Positions 1 through 6,927 of a stretch of DNA of 12,017 nt are shown here, one piece after another. Source of the DNA: Bacteroidota bacterium (GTDB lineage: Bacteria > Bacteroidota > Bacteroidia > JAADEI01); NCBI GenBank assembly GCA_024280615.1, contig JAJRPU010000159.1, positions 1 to 12,017 on the forward strand, written 5' to 3'. The notes below the pieces were generated by a model that was not told where the DNA came from, ran no database searches, and worked only from the letters and a program-made list of their open reading frames with translations. The position numbers were made by a program, and so were the translations under genes. The stretch's first letter is position 1. Every line of letters starts with the position of its first letter.

Positions 1-1526
1 AGGCATATATAATAGGAAGTTTGATTGTTGATGAAGATGCCCGTCGCCTCGTTATCCATAGAATAAAGCCAGAATACTTCTATTATCCCAAACACAGAGA
101 AATAGTTCAGGTTATTCAACACTTGTTTAATGAAGGACGAGCAATAGACTTTCTTATCATTTCAGAGGAACTGGAGCGAAAAGGCAAGCTACAGGAGATA
201 GGAGAAGATTATTTAATCCATTTATCTCAGACAATCGCTACACAACAGAACATTGAGGAACATGTCCAGATACTTATTGACCACTATATGTATAGGGAGC
301 TTGCTCGGATTGGATATGAGCTGCAACAGAAAGCTCTTGAACACAGGAAACACCCAACTGATATTCTGGAAAGAGCCATTCATGAAATAACCGAACTTAT
401 TCAAACCACGTCTAGAGGTGCATATTTGCATATAAAAGATGTTTACGAAGATTTTATTGAAAAACTACATGAGATAGCTGCTGATGAAGACAAGGAAGGA
501 ATAATGACAGGTTTGCCTTCAGGTTTCCCTTACTTAGACAGATTAACTGGAGGATGGCGACCTGGGGAACTGATCATCTTAGCTGCGAGGCCGGGCATGG
601 GAAAAACGTCATTTATGCTAACACTTGCATATAAACTTGCCGTTGACTACGACAAACCAGTAGGAATATTCTCTATGGAGATGGGTGCTGAACAGCTAGT
701 TATGAGATTGCTCTCTATGGCGACATATACGTCGTTGCAAGAGTTCAAACATGGTAAAGTTACCCCCGAACGGCTTGTTGAAATTGAAAAGCAAGCACAG
801 AAACTAATTGAAGCACCTATTTATATTGATGATACAGCACACCTTAATCTTATAGAGTTCAAGAGTAAGGCAATGTTGATGAAAGCAAGACATGATATTC
901 AAGTTATCTTTGTTGACTATTTGCAATTGATGTCTGCAGGCAATGCTAAAGGAACTCGTGAACAGGAAGTAAGTGCAATTTCAAGAACTCTTAAAAACGT
1001 TGCCAAGGAACTTGAAGTTCCTATTATTGCCGTATCTCAGCTGAGCAGACGGGTGGAGCAACGGGCAGATAATAAGCGTCCTCAATTGTCCGATTTGCGT
1101 GAATCGGGAGCCATTGAGCAAGATGCTGACCTAGTCCTGTTCCTATACAGACCTGAGTATCACGGACTGATACCAGAAACACTCATTGAAGCAGGAATCC
1201 CTCATGAGCAAACACAGGGCTATACAGAGTTAATCATTGCAAAACACAGGAACGGTCCCACTGGAACAGTGCCCCTCAGATTCAATAGTGATATGACATT
1301 GTTTGAGCCAGCAAATGACCTATGGCTAGAAGCACTCGGAATAGGGAATGAAAATGAAGGTAGTATGATGGTTACAAAAATATCTGGTGCTTCAGACACT
1401 GATAGTGGTGAATATATTCCTCTTGATGGTGACGCAGACCTTTTCTTTGACGAAGATGATAATAACTTTAATACTGGAGATGGTTTTAATGAAGGTGATA
1501 ATTCCGATGATGACATTCCATTTTAA
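1..1526 (+). CDS. dnaB: Replicative DNA helicase DnaB (5' end outside the window)
   Basis: Hexameric 5'-3' helicase that unwinds the replication fork using ATP. The reading frame is open from base 3 and reads AYIIGSLIVDEDA. This matches the family's N-terminal 'AVLGSILLDEDA' stretch, so only a short N-terminal piece lies before the window and the true start is not visible. The N-terminal helical domain runs to about base 400 and the RecA-like ATPase domain follows. The Walker A motif is RPGMGKT (Lys at 603-605). The Walker B region is VIFVDYLQLM near 900-930, and the downstream SQLSRRVE and LRESGAIEQDADLVLFLYR segments are typical DnaB motifs H3/H4. After about base 1340 the protein continues in a low-complexity acidic tail of about 60 residues ending in DDDIPF, the same six residues that end E. 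coli SSB. No intein or frameshift is seen. The next gene starts 8 bp downstream, suggesting cotranscription. Confidence 0.97.
   Translation, partial: AYIIGSLIVDEDARRLVIHRIKPEYFYYPKHREIVQVIQHLFNEGRAIDFLIISEELERKGKLQEIGEDYLIHLSQTIATQQNIEEHVQILIDHYMYRELARIGYELQQKALEHRKHPTDILERAIHEITELIQTTSRGAYLHIKDVYEDFIEKLHEIAADEDKEGIMTGLPSGFPYLDRLTGGWRPGELIILAARPGMGKTSFMLTLAYKLAVDYDKPVGIFSMEMGAEQLVMRLLSMATYTSLQEFKHGKVTPERLVEIEKQAQKLIEAPIYIDDTAHLNLIEFKSKAMLMKARHDIQVIFVDYLQLMSAGNAKGTREQEVSAISRTLKNVAKELEVPIIAVSQLSRRVEQRADNKRPQLSDLRESGAIEQDADLVLFLYRPEYHGLIPETLIEAGIPHEQTQGYTELIIAKHRNGPTGTVPLRFNSDMTLFEPANDLWLEALGIGNENEGSMMVTKISGASDTDSGEYIPLDGDADLFFDEDDNNFNTGDGFNEGDNSDDDIPF
1506..1523 (+). other. SSB-like C-terminal peptide DDDIPF at the end of DnaB
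   Basis: The last six codons of dnaB encode DDDIPF, preceded by a Gly/Asn/Asp/Glu-rich stretch (from about base 1400) that looks disordered. In bacterial SSB proteins the same arrangement, a flexible linker followed by an acidic tip ending in Ile/Leu-Pro-Phe, is the docking peptide for many repair and replication proteins. The identity of the residues is seen directly. Any binding role in this DnaB is inference. Confidence 0.6.
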
Positions 1527-1534
1527 GGTCTGCG

Positions 1535-2302
1535 ATGAAAGTATTAGTTGCCGGTCCCGGAAATCTAGGTTCGCACATAGCAAGACGATTCGAAGAGAAG
1601 AATAACGAAGTATATATATGGCACTACGATAGGGATAAACTAAAAGAATTTGGTGAGACATTAAACGTGTGCATAATAGAAAATCTTTCTTTGTGGCGTG
1701 GAGATATTGTTTTTATTACTGTTCGTGATGATGCTATAAAGTCGGTTTCTGAGTTAATTTCAAAGAATGTGGTTAAAGTCCATTGTTCAGGTGCTTTGCC
1801 AACAGGAGAAATATCTGCCCGCCCAAGAGGAGTAATATACCCCCTTCAGAGTTTTGTTAAAACAGAACCCGTTAACTGGAACGAAATTCCTGTGTTTATT
1901 ACCTATGAACCTGATTCGAAAGACGTTATTACGCAAGCGGCAAAGGAGCTCAGTCCTAAGGTGCTTGAAATAACAGATGAACAACGACTTAAAATTCATT
2001 TAGCTGCGGTTATTATCAACAACTTTGTCAATTTCACTCTTGGAATGGCAAAAAAGTATATATCACGGGAGAATCTTGCAGTGGATTGGTTCATCCCTCT
2101 TCTTAATAAAACAGTGGAAAGGTTTAGAGCAGGGAAGGAACCTCTTGTTTTGCAAACAGGTCCGGCACGCAGACACGATTTGAAGACATTGCATAGGCAT
2201 TTGAACCTGCTAAGGCACAGTGATGACAAAACAATTTACGAATTTTATAAAGTCTTAAGTGATATAATTTCACGTTACTATGAGAGGGAGAAAGGGAAGT
2301 GA
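1535..2302 (+). CDS. Rossmann-like and DUF2520 domain protein
   Basis: A 255-residue cytoplasmic protein of the DUF2520 family, related in fold to ketopantoate/6-phosphogluconate-type NAD(P) dehydrogenases. The N-terminus carries the dinucleotide-binding loop GPGNLG (residues 7-12) in a beta-alpha-beta setting. The family signature HCSGALP is at residues 83-89, and the C-terminal half is all-helical, as expected for DUF2520. The family has no firmly established reaction that I know of. It resembles pyrroline-5-carboxylate and F420-dependent reductases, but the substrate cannot be read from sequence. It starts 8 bp after dnaB, and its last 23 bp overlap the start of the KdsC-like gene, so the two are probably translationally coupled. 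To my recollection this DUF2520/KdsC pairing recurs in Bacteroidota. The start ATG gives the Rossmann strand immediately, so an earlier start is unlikely. Confidence 0.85.
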   Translation: MKVLVAGPGNLGSHIARRFEEKNNEVYIWHYDRDKLKEFGETLNVCIIENLSLWRGDIVFITVRDDAIKSVSELISKNVVKVHCSGALPTGEISARPRGVIYPLQSFVKTEPVNWNEIPVFITYEPDSKDVITQAAKELSPKVLEITDEQRLKIHLAAVIINNFVNFTLGMAKKYISRENLAVDWFIPLLNKTVERFRAGKEPLVLQTGPARRHDLKTLHRHLNLLRHSDDKTIYEFYKVLSDIISRYYEREKGK

Positions 2303-2834
2303 CCTATCGGGAACTCAGCAGATCCTAAAAAAACTTTCTTACGTTGCAACATTTATTTTTGATGTTGATGGAACATTGACAGATGGTGGATTGTGGGTCA
2401 CGCCGGATGGAAACCTCATTAGGAGAATGGATATTCGGGACGGTTATGCTATTAACTATGCCCTACGAAAAGGATATCAGATTATTGTTATTTCGGGAGC
2501 ACGAATGGAAGGGGTTAGGGAAAGACTTAAAAGGTTGGGAGTTACGCATATTTATAGCCGCATAAGTGATAAACTTGATTTTTATAAATGGCTTGAGAAA
2601 AAGCTAAATCTCTATAACAAAGCAGTCCTTTATATGGGAGATGATATTCCCGACGTCCCACTATTGCAATATGTAGGTTTTGGCTGCTGTCCATCTAATG
2701 CAGCTCCTGAAGTCCTGAATGTGGTTGATTGGATTACATATTCCAAGGGCGGATATGGAGCGGCGAGAGAAGTAATTGAAAAGGTATTGAGATTGCACGG
2801 CAGATGGAATGATGTAACTTCTACTCTGTGGTAG
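2280..2834 (+). CDS. kdsC: KdsC-like HAD phosphatase (3-deoxy-D-manno-octulosonate 8-phosphate phosphatase family)
   Basis: A C0-type HAD phosphatase with no cap domain, 184 residues. In the Kdo pathway KdsC removes phosphate from Kdo-8-P before activation and transfer to lipid A. HAD motif I is DVDGTLTDG (nucleophile Asp28, acid/base Asp30), motif II is Ser72 in ISGAR, motif III is Lys98 in SDKLDFY, and motif IV is GDDIPD at 120-125, all at typical KdsC spacing. KdsC forms a tetramer whose neighbouring subunits complete the active site. The ATG at 2280 lies inside the DUF2520 gene and gives about 20 residues before the first beta strand, somewhat longer than usual. No other ATG occurs before motif I, so this start or a non-ATG start slightly downstream must be used. 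The 3' end overlaps the convergent minus-strand gene by 14 bp. The exact substrate (Kdo-8-P or a related sugar phosphate) is inferred. Confidence 0.85.
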   Translation: MRGRKGSDLSGTQQILKKLSYVATFIFDVDGTLTDGGLWVTPDGNLIRRMDIRDGYAINYALRKGYQIIVISGARMEGVRERLKRLGVTHIYSRISDKLDFYKWLEKKLNLYNKAVLYMGDDIPDVPLLQYVGFGCCPSNAAPEVLNVVDWITYSKGGYGAAREVIEKVLRLHGRWNDVTSTLW

Positions 2835-3471
2835 CATCTCGTTGTTTGGTTATGTATTCACGCCAGCGCCTCCATGATAAATATGCGACAAAGATTGTTA
2901 CTATTATTGCGATGGCACGGGAGATGTTTCTGGGAGAGAATATATTTTCTATTTTGATAGTAGATGGTGGTTGTGGTTTAATGGAATCTGTTGCCGGTGA
3001 GTCATCTGAAACGCTTGACTTTGCCAGAATAGCATTTGTGTCAACTTCAGGGGGTGTCTGTCCCAAAAGAAGCAAAGTTGAATAGATTCCATAGTAATAT
3101 CCTCCTGAAAAGACAATGGGTTTAAGAACTTGCTCCTGCACCTGCTCAAGCCTGTATGTGTCCTTGATGGCAGGATGTGGAATAATAACTGCGTCTTTAA
3201 CCTTAGGGAGAATCAGCACAGTCATAAAGTTGTTCTCTTGTGAGAGGCTATTTATTCTTTTCAGTGCTGATTCTTTAGTTGAGTCAGCAAGAACTGCAAC
3301 CATTATGTCTACCGGAAAATCCTTTATATACTGACCGAGTTTGATATGTAGAGAATCCTGAAAGTTGGGGGGTAGCCATTTGACCGAATCAACAATAATT
3401 TGCAGTGAGCCGGCTATGACAGATTGAACGCTTAGCAACACAACAAACCCTAATACACTTGTTAGCCTCAT
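2821..3471 (-). CDS. Secreted, membrane-anchored protein of unknown function (possibly TPM-like)
   Basis: I do not recognise this 216-residue protein with certainty. It has a clear signal peptide (MRLTSVLGFVVLLSVQSVIA, likely cut after Ala20). A globular domain follows at about residues 22-140, then a Ser/Pro/Asp-rich linker at about 145-175, one transmembrane helix near 180-198, and a short basic tail (SWRRWREYITKQR). This predicts a domain on the outer face of the inner membrane with its C-terminus in the cytoplasm. The pattern of a helix, then VDIMVAVLAD, then MTVLILPKVKDAVIIPH, then a helix leading to a GGYYYGI motif loosely resembles TPM-domain (TLP18.3/Psb32/MOLO-1) proteins, which usually have a 'GDYYxGI' motif and a C-terminal membrane anchor. 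It is the last gene of the minus-strand run, 12 bp after the methyltransferase, and its stop lies inside kdsC. Confidence 0.7.
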   Translation of the reverse strand: MRLTSVLGFVVLLSVQSVIAGSLQIIVDSVKWLPPNFQDSLHIKLGQYIKDFPVDIMVAVLADSTKESALKRINSLSQENNFMTVLILPKVKDAVIIPHPAIKDTYRLEQVQEQVLKPIVFSGGYYYGIYSTLLLLGQTPPEVDTNAILAKSSVSDDSPATDSIKPQPPSTIKIENIFSPRNISRAIAIIVTIFVAYLSWRRWREYITKQRDATTE

Positions 3472-3483
3472 AGTACCACTAAG

Positions 3484-4392
3484 TTATGTAGATTTCTTCA
3501 AAATAACTTCCACTTCATATCCTTTATCAAGCAGTTTGGAAAGAAATTTTACAGGGGAGTGGAGTAGTCCGGGCACATATGTCCGCTCTGTTCTGGTGCG
3601 CATAGCAACCACTTCTAAGTTAAGCGTTGATGCAATATAGCGGAATGTGCGTTTGGAAAATTCATAAAGGTGGAAAGGGGGGTGGAGGGGAGCTAAATGT
3701 GGAGTGAAGCACCTGCCCGTTAATGAATAAGCAAGTTTAACAATGTCGTAAGTGAGCCATCGGTTGTTCGGAACACATACGTAAATTATGCCGTTTTCTC
3801 TTAGCATATTCTTAGCAAAGGACAACAATTCAATTGGGTTGGGCACGTGTTCAAGAACCTCATGAATGAATATGAAATCAAATTGAATAGTGGTGTTGTT
3901 CTGGCTAAATTCTTCAAATGTGTTCTGGCTCACTCTAATATTATTCTCGTTGTGCAGATTTTCTTTTAGCATTTTAAAGAATGTTCTGGAAGGTTCAATT
4001 GCAATAACTTCTGCAAATTCTTGAGCCAGAAATTGTGTCAAGAGACCTATTCCGGCACCTACGTCCAGAGCATTTCCCCATGATTTTAAATGCTCCTGCA
4101 CAAACTCTACTATGCTTTTCCATCTTTGGTTTATGTCGTCTTTAGTTAAAATAGTGTCAAAATATTCCAGTGGATTCTCTGATTCATAAAATAGTTGTGT
4201 GTTAATAGGCATTGGATTAGAAAAGACAGTATCACAATTAAGGCATTTGTATCCGCTTAGTGCAATGTGTCCTTTTGCACAAGGGAACAATCCTTGAGAG
4301 CCATCATATCGTAACCCTAAATTCTTGACTTTTTTTGATTTACACACAGGGCACTGGGAGTAAAAATTAAGCAACAGCCTTAATGTGTGCAT
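3484..4392 (-). CDS. Class I SAM-dependent methyltransferase with an N-terminal zinc ribbon
   Basis: A 302-residue cytoplasmic methyltransferase of the Methyltransf_23/Methyltransf_11 type. Cys14-x2-Cys17 and Cys50-x2-Cys53, with Cys38 and His42 between them, form a likely zinc-binding ribbon in front of the catalytic domain. SAM motif I is LDVGAGIG (about residues 109-116), the ribose-binding acidic residue is Glu133 in VIAIEPS, and the motif IV region contains IHEVLEHVPNP. The C-terminal part has a YEFSKRTFRYI segment like those in sugar or natural-product methyltransferases of this class. The substrate cannot be assigned. Similar zinc-ribbon methyltransferases are often found in cell-surface polysaccharide loci, but no glycosyltransferase is present here. 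It lies 23 bp after the beta-barrel gene and 12 bp before the last gene of the run, so cotranscription is likely. Confidence 0.85.
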   Translation of the reverse strand: MHTLRLLLNFYSQCPVCKSKKVKNLGLRYDGSQGLFPCAKGHIALSGYKCLNCDTVFSNPMPINTQLFYESENPLEYFDTILTKDDINQRWKSIVEFVQEHLKSWGNALDVGAGIGLLTQFLAQEFAEVIAIEPSRTFFKMLKENLHNENNIRVSQNTFEEFSQNNTTIQFDFIFIHEVLEHVPNPIELLSFAKNMLRENGIIYVCVPNNRWLTYDIVKLAYSLTGRCFTPHLAPLHPPFHLYEFSKRTFRYIASTLNLEVVAMRTRTERTYVPGLLHSPVKFLSKLLDKGYEVEVILKKST

Positions 4393-4415
4393 TAGCGGAA
4401 TTTGCGACTTGACCC

Positions 4416-5198
4416 TTAGTCACTTAATCCCCAGTATATGCCTACTTCTATTTGTGAAACAGGGGGTATTGTTCGGGAGCCTTGTTCTGAGACCACTGGA
4501 ACTCCTTTGATGGATTCATATTTGCCAATCTGGAACCAAGGAGTGAACCAATAGGCAACACGAACCCCAACAGTGCGATGGCCAATTAACAGATATGCAG
4601 AATATCTGTAAGGATAGAAAATATCCAGTCCTGTAATTTTGGTTTTAGCGTCATAGGATGTGCCGTTTGGATTTTTGATAGTATAATTCTTTTTTAAAGT
4701 CTGGACGAGGGGGAAGTCTACTTCAAAGCCGGGGGCTATTATAAATCCTGCTCTTCCTTTATTGTCCCTTGCAACAGTTATTTGCATTTCAATGCTTAAG
4801 CCCAGCGAAGTGGAACGTAGCTTTTCCAATGTATTGCTTGAATCTATGGTAGGGAAAACTCTTGTGGTGGAAGGTTTATACCCAATTTTATGAAACCAAA
4901 TCATGGGACTTATAGCCAAGTTGAAATTTTGAGTTAACTTCAACTTATACCTGAAGTATATGCCAGTTCCCAAAGAATTAAAAGGGGAAAATTTTATGGA
5001 ATCTGGGAGTGGGGTTAGGCTTATTGGCATTCCGAACCTGATTGACATATCGGAAGACTTTATAAATCCCCTTTTTTCTTTGTCATCCTTTAAAATAAAG
5101 TCCAAATCATCCTTAGTTTGGTTTTGTCCTAGTACAGGCAGGTTTAGTATTATTAGGCTAAAACAAATGGTCCAAGCCAATTTGATTACTTTCATCAT
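4416..5198 (-). CDS. Outer-membrane beta-barrel protein, unassigned family
   Basis: A 260-residue exported protein. I chose the ATG at 5198. An upstream TTG at 5228 would add MYANSKSLAK ahead of a complete signal peptide and is unlikely. A second ATG follows immediately at 5195. The signal peptide MMKVIKLAWTICFSLIILNLPVLGQ is followed by a short charged linker. The rest is a series of alternating polar/hydrophobic strands separated by turns rich in Gly, Asn and Asp (for example IRFGMPISLTPL, GTGIYFRYKLKLT, LAISPMIWFHK, VGVRVAYWFTPWF). It ends in a strand with aromatic residues, QIEVGIYWGLSD. This is typical of small outer-membrane barrels of the porin_2/PorT-like kind in Bacteroidota. It lies 47 bp downstream of mlaD, which suggests an envelope role, but no specific function can be assigned. 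Confidence 0.75.
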   Translation of the reverse strand: MMKVIKLAWTICFSLIILNLPVLGQNQTKDDLDFILKDDKEKRGFIKSSDMSIRFGMPISLTPLPDSIKFSPFNSLGTGIYFRYKLKLTQNFNLAISPMIWFHKIGYKPSTTRVFPTIDSSNTLEKLRSTSLGLSIEMQITVARDNKGRAGFIIAPGFEVDFPLVQTLKKNYTIKNPNGTSYDAKTKITGLDIFYPYRYSAYLLIGHRTVGVRVAYWFTPWFQIGKYESIKGVPVVSEQGSRTIPPVSQIEVGIYWGLSD

Positions 5199-5245
5199 CT
5201 TTGCAAGTGATTTACTATTTGCATACAAAAGTAATTGGTTTTATT

Positions 5246-6268
5246 TTATTCAGATTTTTGTTTGCGATGCTTTCTTTCCATTTTCCTTTCCCATTTGTGG
5301 ATTTTCTTGGGACTAGGTCCAATAAGAGAAACGTGAACATATCTATAGGGTCTTTCCTTCATATCAACTAACAGACTGTCTAAGTCCCTAAGAGTTTGAG
5401 TTAAAACAAGGTATAGGGAATCGTCTTTTGTAATGCGACCCAATGTTCCTTTGCCTTTTTGAATGTCTGTTAGGATGCTGTCAAGTATAACAAGGGAATG
5501 GTTTAAAGATGCTATTGCTTCCGTCAAGCCGCCTTTTTTGAGGGAATCGGATAAATCAGCAGTGTTAGCAATGATGCGTTGTAAACTTTCTTTTTCCTGG
5601 CTCAGTGCAGAGGAGACTGCCTCAAGATTCGCCATAATTGCCGCTATTCGTTGTTTTTGCTCTTTTAGCATTGTATCAAGACGAGAGGTAATCCTGTATA
5701 TGTTCGCTAATGATTGTTCTGTTCTGACAATAGCATATTCAATTTTTTGTCTATTAGAACCCTTTAAAAGATAGCTTACTGTTCCAATTAGTGTGTCAAG
5801 GGATGCTAATAATCTTTCTGTTTTGGCTTTTATTGGTGCCATTTCTTGGGCAACCATTTCTGTAACGGTTAGTGCAACAATGCCTTTTATTGTATCGCCC
5901 GGTTCCAAATAAGTATCATCTGGTTTTATTTTTAGTTCTATGGCTCTGGAGCCAAGAATGTCTGCACTTATTAGGTGTGCCTCTGTGTTCTTAGTAAGTT
6001 TTATATCTGAAGAAAGGTTAATGTGTACTATTACGGGGGGATTGTAATAATCTTTGTCAAGTGCAAGGGTGATACTCAAAACTTTACCTACTTGCATTCC
6101 TTTGATAGTTACAGGACTTGCGGGCTCCAAACCCCCAGCATTATCAAAAATTATGTAGTATTCGTTAGACCTTCCAAAAATATCATAACCTTCCAGAAAT
6201 TGATACCCTAATACTGCAGCTACTACAACAATGACAATCAATATCCCAACCTTTACTTCCGTTCTCAC
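5246..6268 (-). CDS. mlaD: MlaD family protein (MCE domain, phospholipid transport)
   Basis: A 340-residue inner-membrane-anchored periplasmic protein of the MCE superfamily, which forms hexameric rings that pass lipids between the inner and outer membranes. One N-terminal transmembrane helix (about residues 8-24) is preceded by RTEVKVG, as is usual for Bacteroidota MlaD. The MCE domain spans about 35-115, with the characteristic FDNAGGLEPASPVTIKGMQVGKV and IKLTKNTEAHLISADILGSRAIEL segments. A long helical region (about 145-260) rich in Leu/Ile heptads should form a coiled-coil barrel or needle. The C-terminus is strongly basic (KKIHKWERKMERKHRKQK). The start codon is GTG, placing the TM anchor at the usual distance. 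No mlaE, mlaF or mlaB homologue is in the window, so the ATPase and permease must be encoded elsewhere if this is an Mla-type transporter. Confidence 0.92.
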   Translation of the reverse strand: MRTEVKVGILIVIVVVAAVLGYQFLEGYDIFGRSNEYYIIFDNAGGLEPASPVTIKGMQVGKVLSITLALDKDYYNPPVIVHINLSSDIKLTKNTEAHLISADILGSRAIELKIKPDDTYLEPGDTIKGIVALTVTEMVAQEMAPIKAKTERLLASLDTLIGTVSYLLKGSNRQKIEYAIVRTEQSLANIYRITSRLDTMLKEQKQRIAAIMANLEAVSSALSQEKESLQRIIANTADLSDSLKKGGLTEAIASLNHSLVILDSILTDIQKGKGTLGRITKDDSLYLVLTQTLRDLDSLLVDMKERPYRYVHVSLIGPSPKKIHKWERKMERKHRKQKSE

Positions 6269-6313
6269 TCAATTAAAATTTTCTATGTTGGGGCTAAATT
6301 ATGCAAAATCGCT

Positions 6314-6913
6314 CTACTCAAATCCTCTATTATAAACATTCATCATTCTGGCTACATATCTGCCAATTACATCAAATTCGCAATTAACAAAAGCTCCTTC
6401 TTGAATAAGCTTTAGATTGGTGATTTTCAATGTGTGAGGTATTAGGCCTACGGAGAACTTCTTGTTTTCTAATCTGGCAATGGTCAAGCTAACCCCGTTT
6501 ATAGCAATGGAACCTTCTGGTATAACTAAAGGGGCATATTTTTCAGGTAGGTTAAATGAAAGCCATCGGGTGTTACCTTCATCATTGACTCCCACACATT
6601 CCAATACTGTGTCAACATGTCCCTGAACGATATGACCTTCAAATCTGTCCCCAACTTTTAGGCTTCTTTCAAGATTGACAGTGATTCCTGGCTTATAAAA
6701 TCTTGCTATGGTTTTTTCTATTGTAGGTTTTATTAATTCCACTTTATGCCAACCTTTACCTTTTTCAATAATGGTTAGACATATTCCGTCGTGGGAAACA
6801 CTTTGCCCAACGAACAATTCATTACTAATGGGCGACTCAATTGTTAACAACATACCATCATTGGTCTCAACATCTGTAATTATCCCAGTGCATTCAATGA
6901 GTCCGGTGAACAT
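6314..6913 (-). CDS. ribE: Riboflavin synthase, alpha subunit
   Basis: Catalyses dismutation of two 6,7-dimethyl-8-ribityllumazine molecules into riboflavin and 5-amino-6-ribitylamino-uracil, the last step of riboflavin synthesis, in the cytoplasm as a trimer. The 199-residue length is normal. The N-terminus is the diagnostic MFTGLIE. The two lumazine-binding repeats are visible: the first has GQSVSHDGICLTI (residues about 36-48), and the second has GHIVQGHVD at the junction followed by EGSIAINGVSLTI and IPHTLKITNL. No residue of the usual signature appears missing. The first repeat has SHDG where enteric enzymes have AVNG, as I recall for Bacteroidota. It starts 14 bp after the mscS gene. 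No other rib gene and no FMN riboswitch is nearby. The gene is called ribE or ribC depending on species. Confidence 0.95.
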   Translation of the reverse strand: MFTGLIECTGIITDVETNDGMLLTIESPISNELFVGQSVSHDGICLTIIEKGKGWHKVELIKPTIEKTIARFYKPGITVNLERSLKVGDRFEGHIVQGHVDTVLECVGVNDEGNTRWLSFNLPEKYAPLVIPEGSIAINGVSLTIARLENKKFSVGLIPHTLKITNLKLIQEGAFVNCEFDVIGRYVARMMNVYNRGFE

Positions 6914-6927
6914 AGGAAATCGGATTG

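Noticed and set aside
21..1526. A dnaB start at base 21 (TTG read as Met)
   Set aside because: The frame is open to the window edge and the upstream codons (AYIIGS) continue the conserved DnaB N-terminal segment, so the gene begins before the window.
5199..5228. TTG start at 5228 for the beta-barrel gene
   Set aside because: It puts ten polar residues ahead of a complete signal peptide. The ATG pair at 5198/5195 gives a normal signal peptide.
4960..5316. A 118-codon plus-strand open frame across the barrel and mlaD genes
   Set aside because: It is antisense to two well-supported minus-strand genes and their junction and has no recognisable features.
6269..6313. A separate promoter for mlaD in the 45 bp gap after ribE
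   Set aside because: The gap is AT-rich and contains TTTTG on the minus strand, but no TAnnTTTG box at the right distance, so I could not support a promoter.
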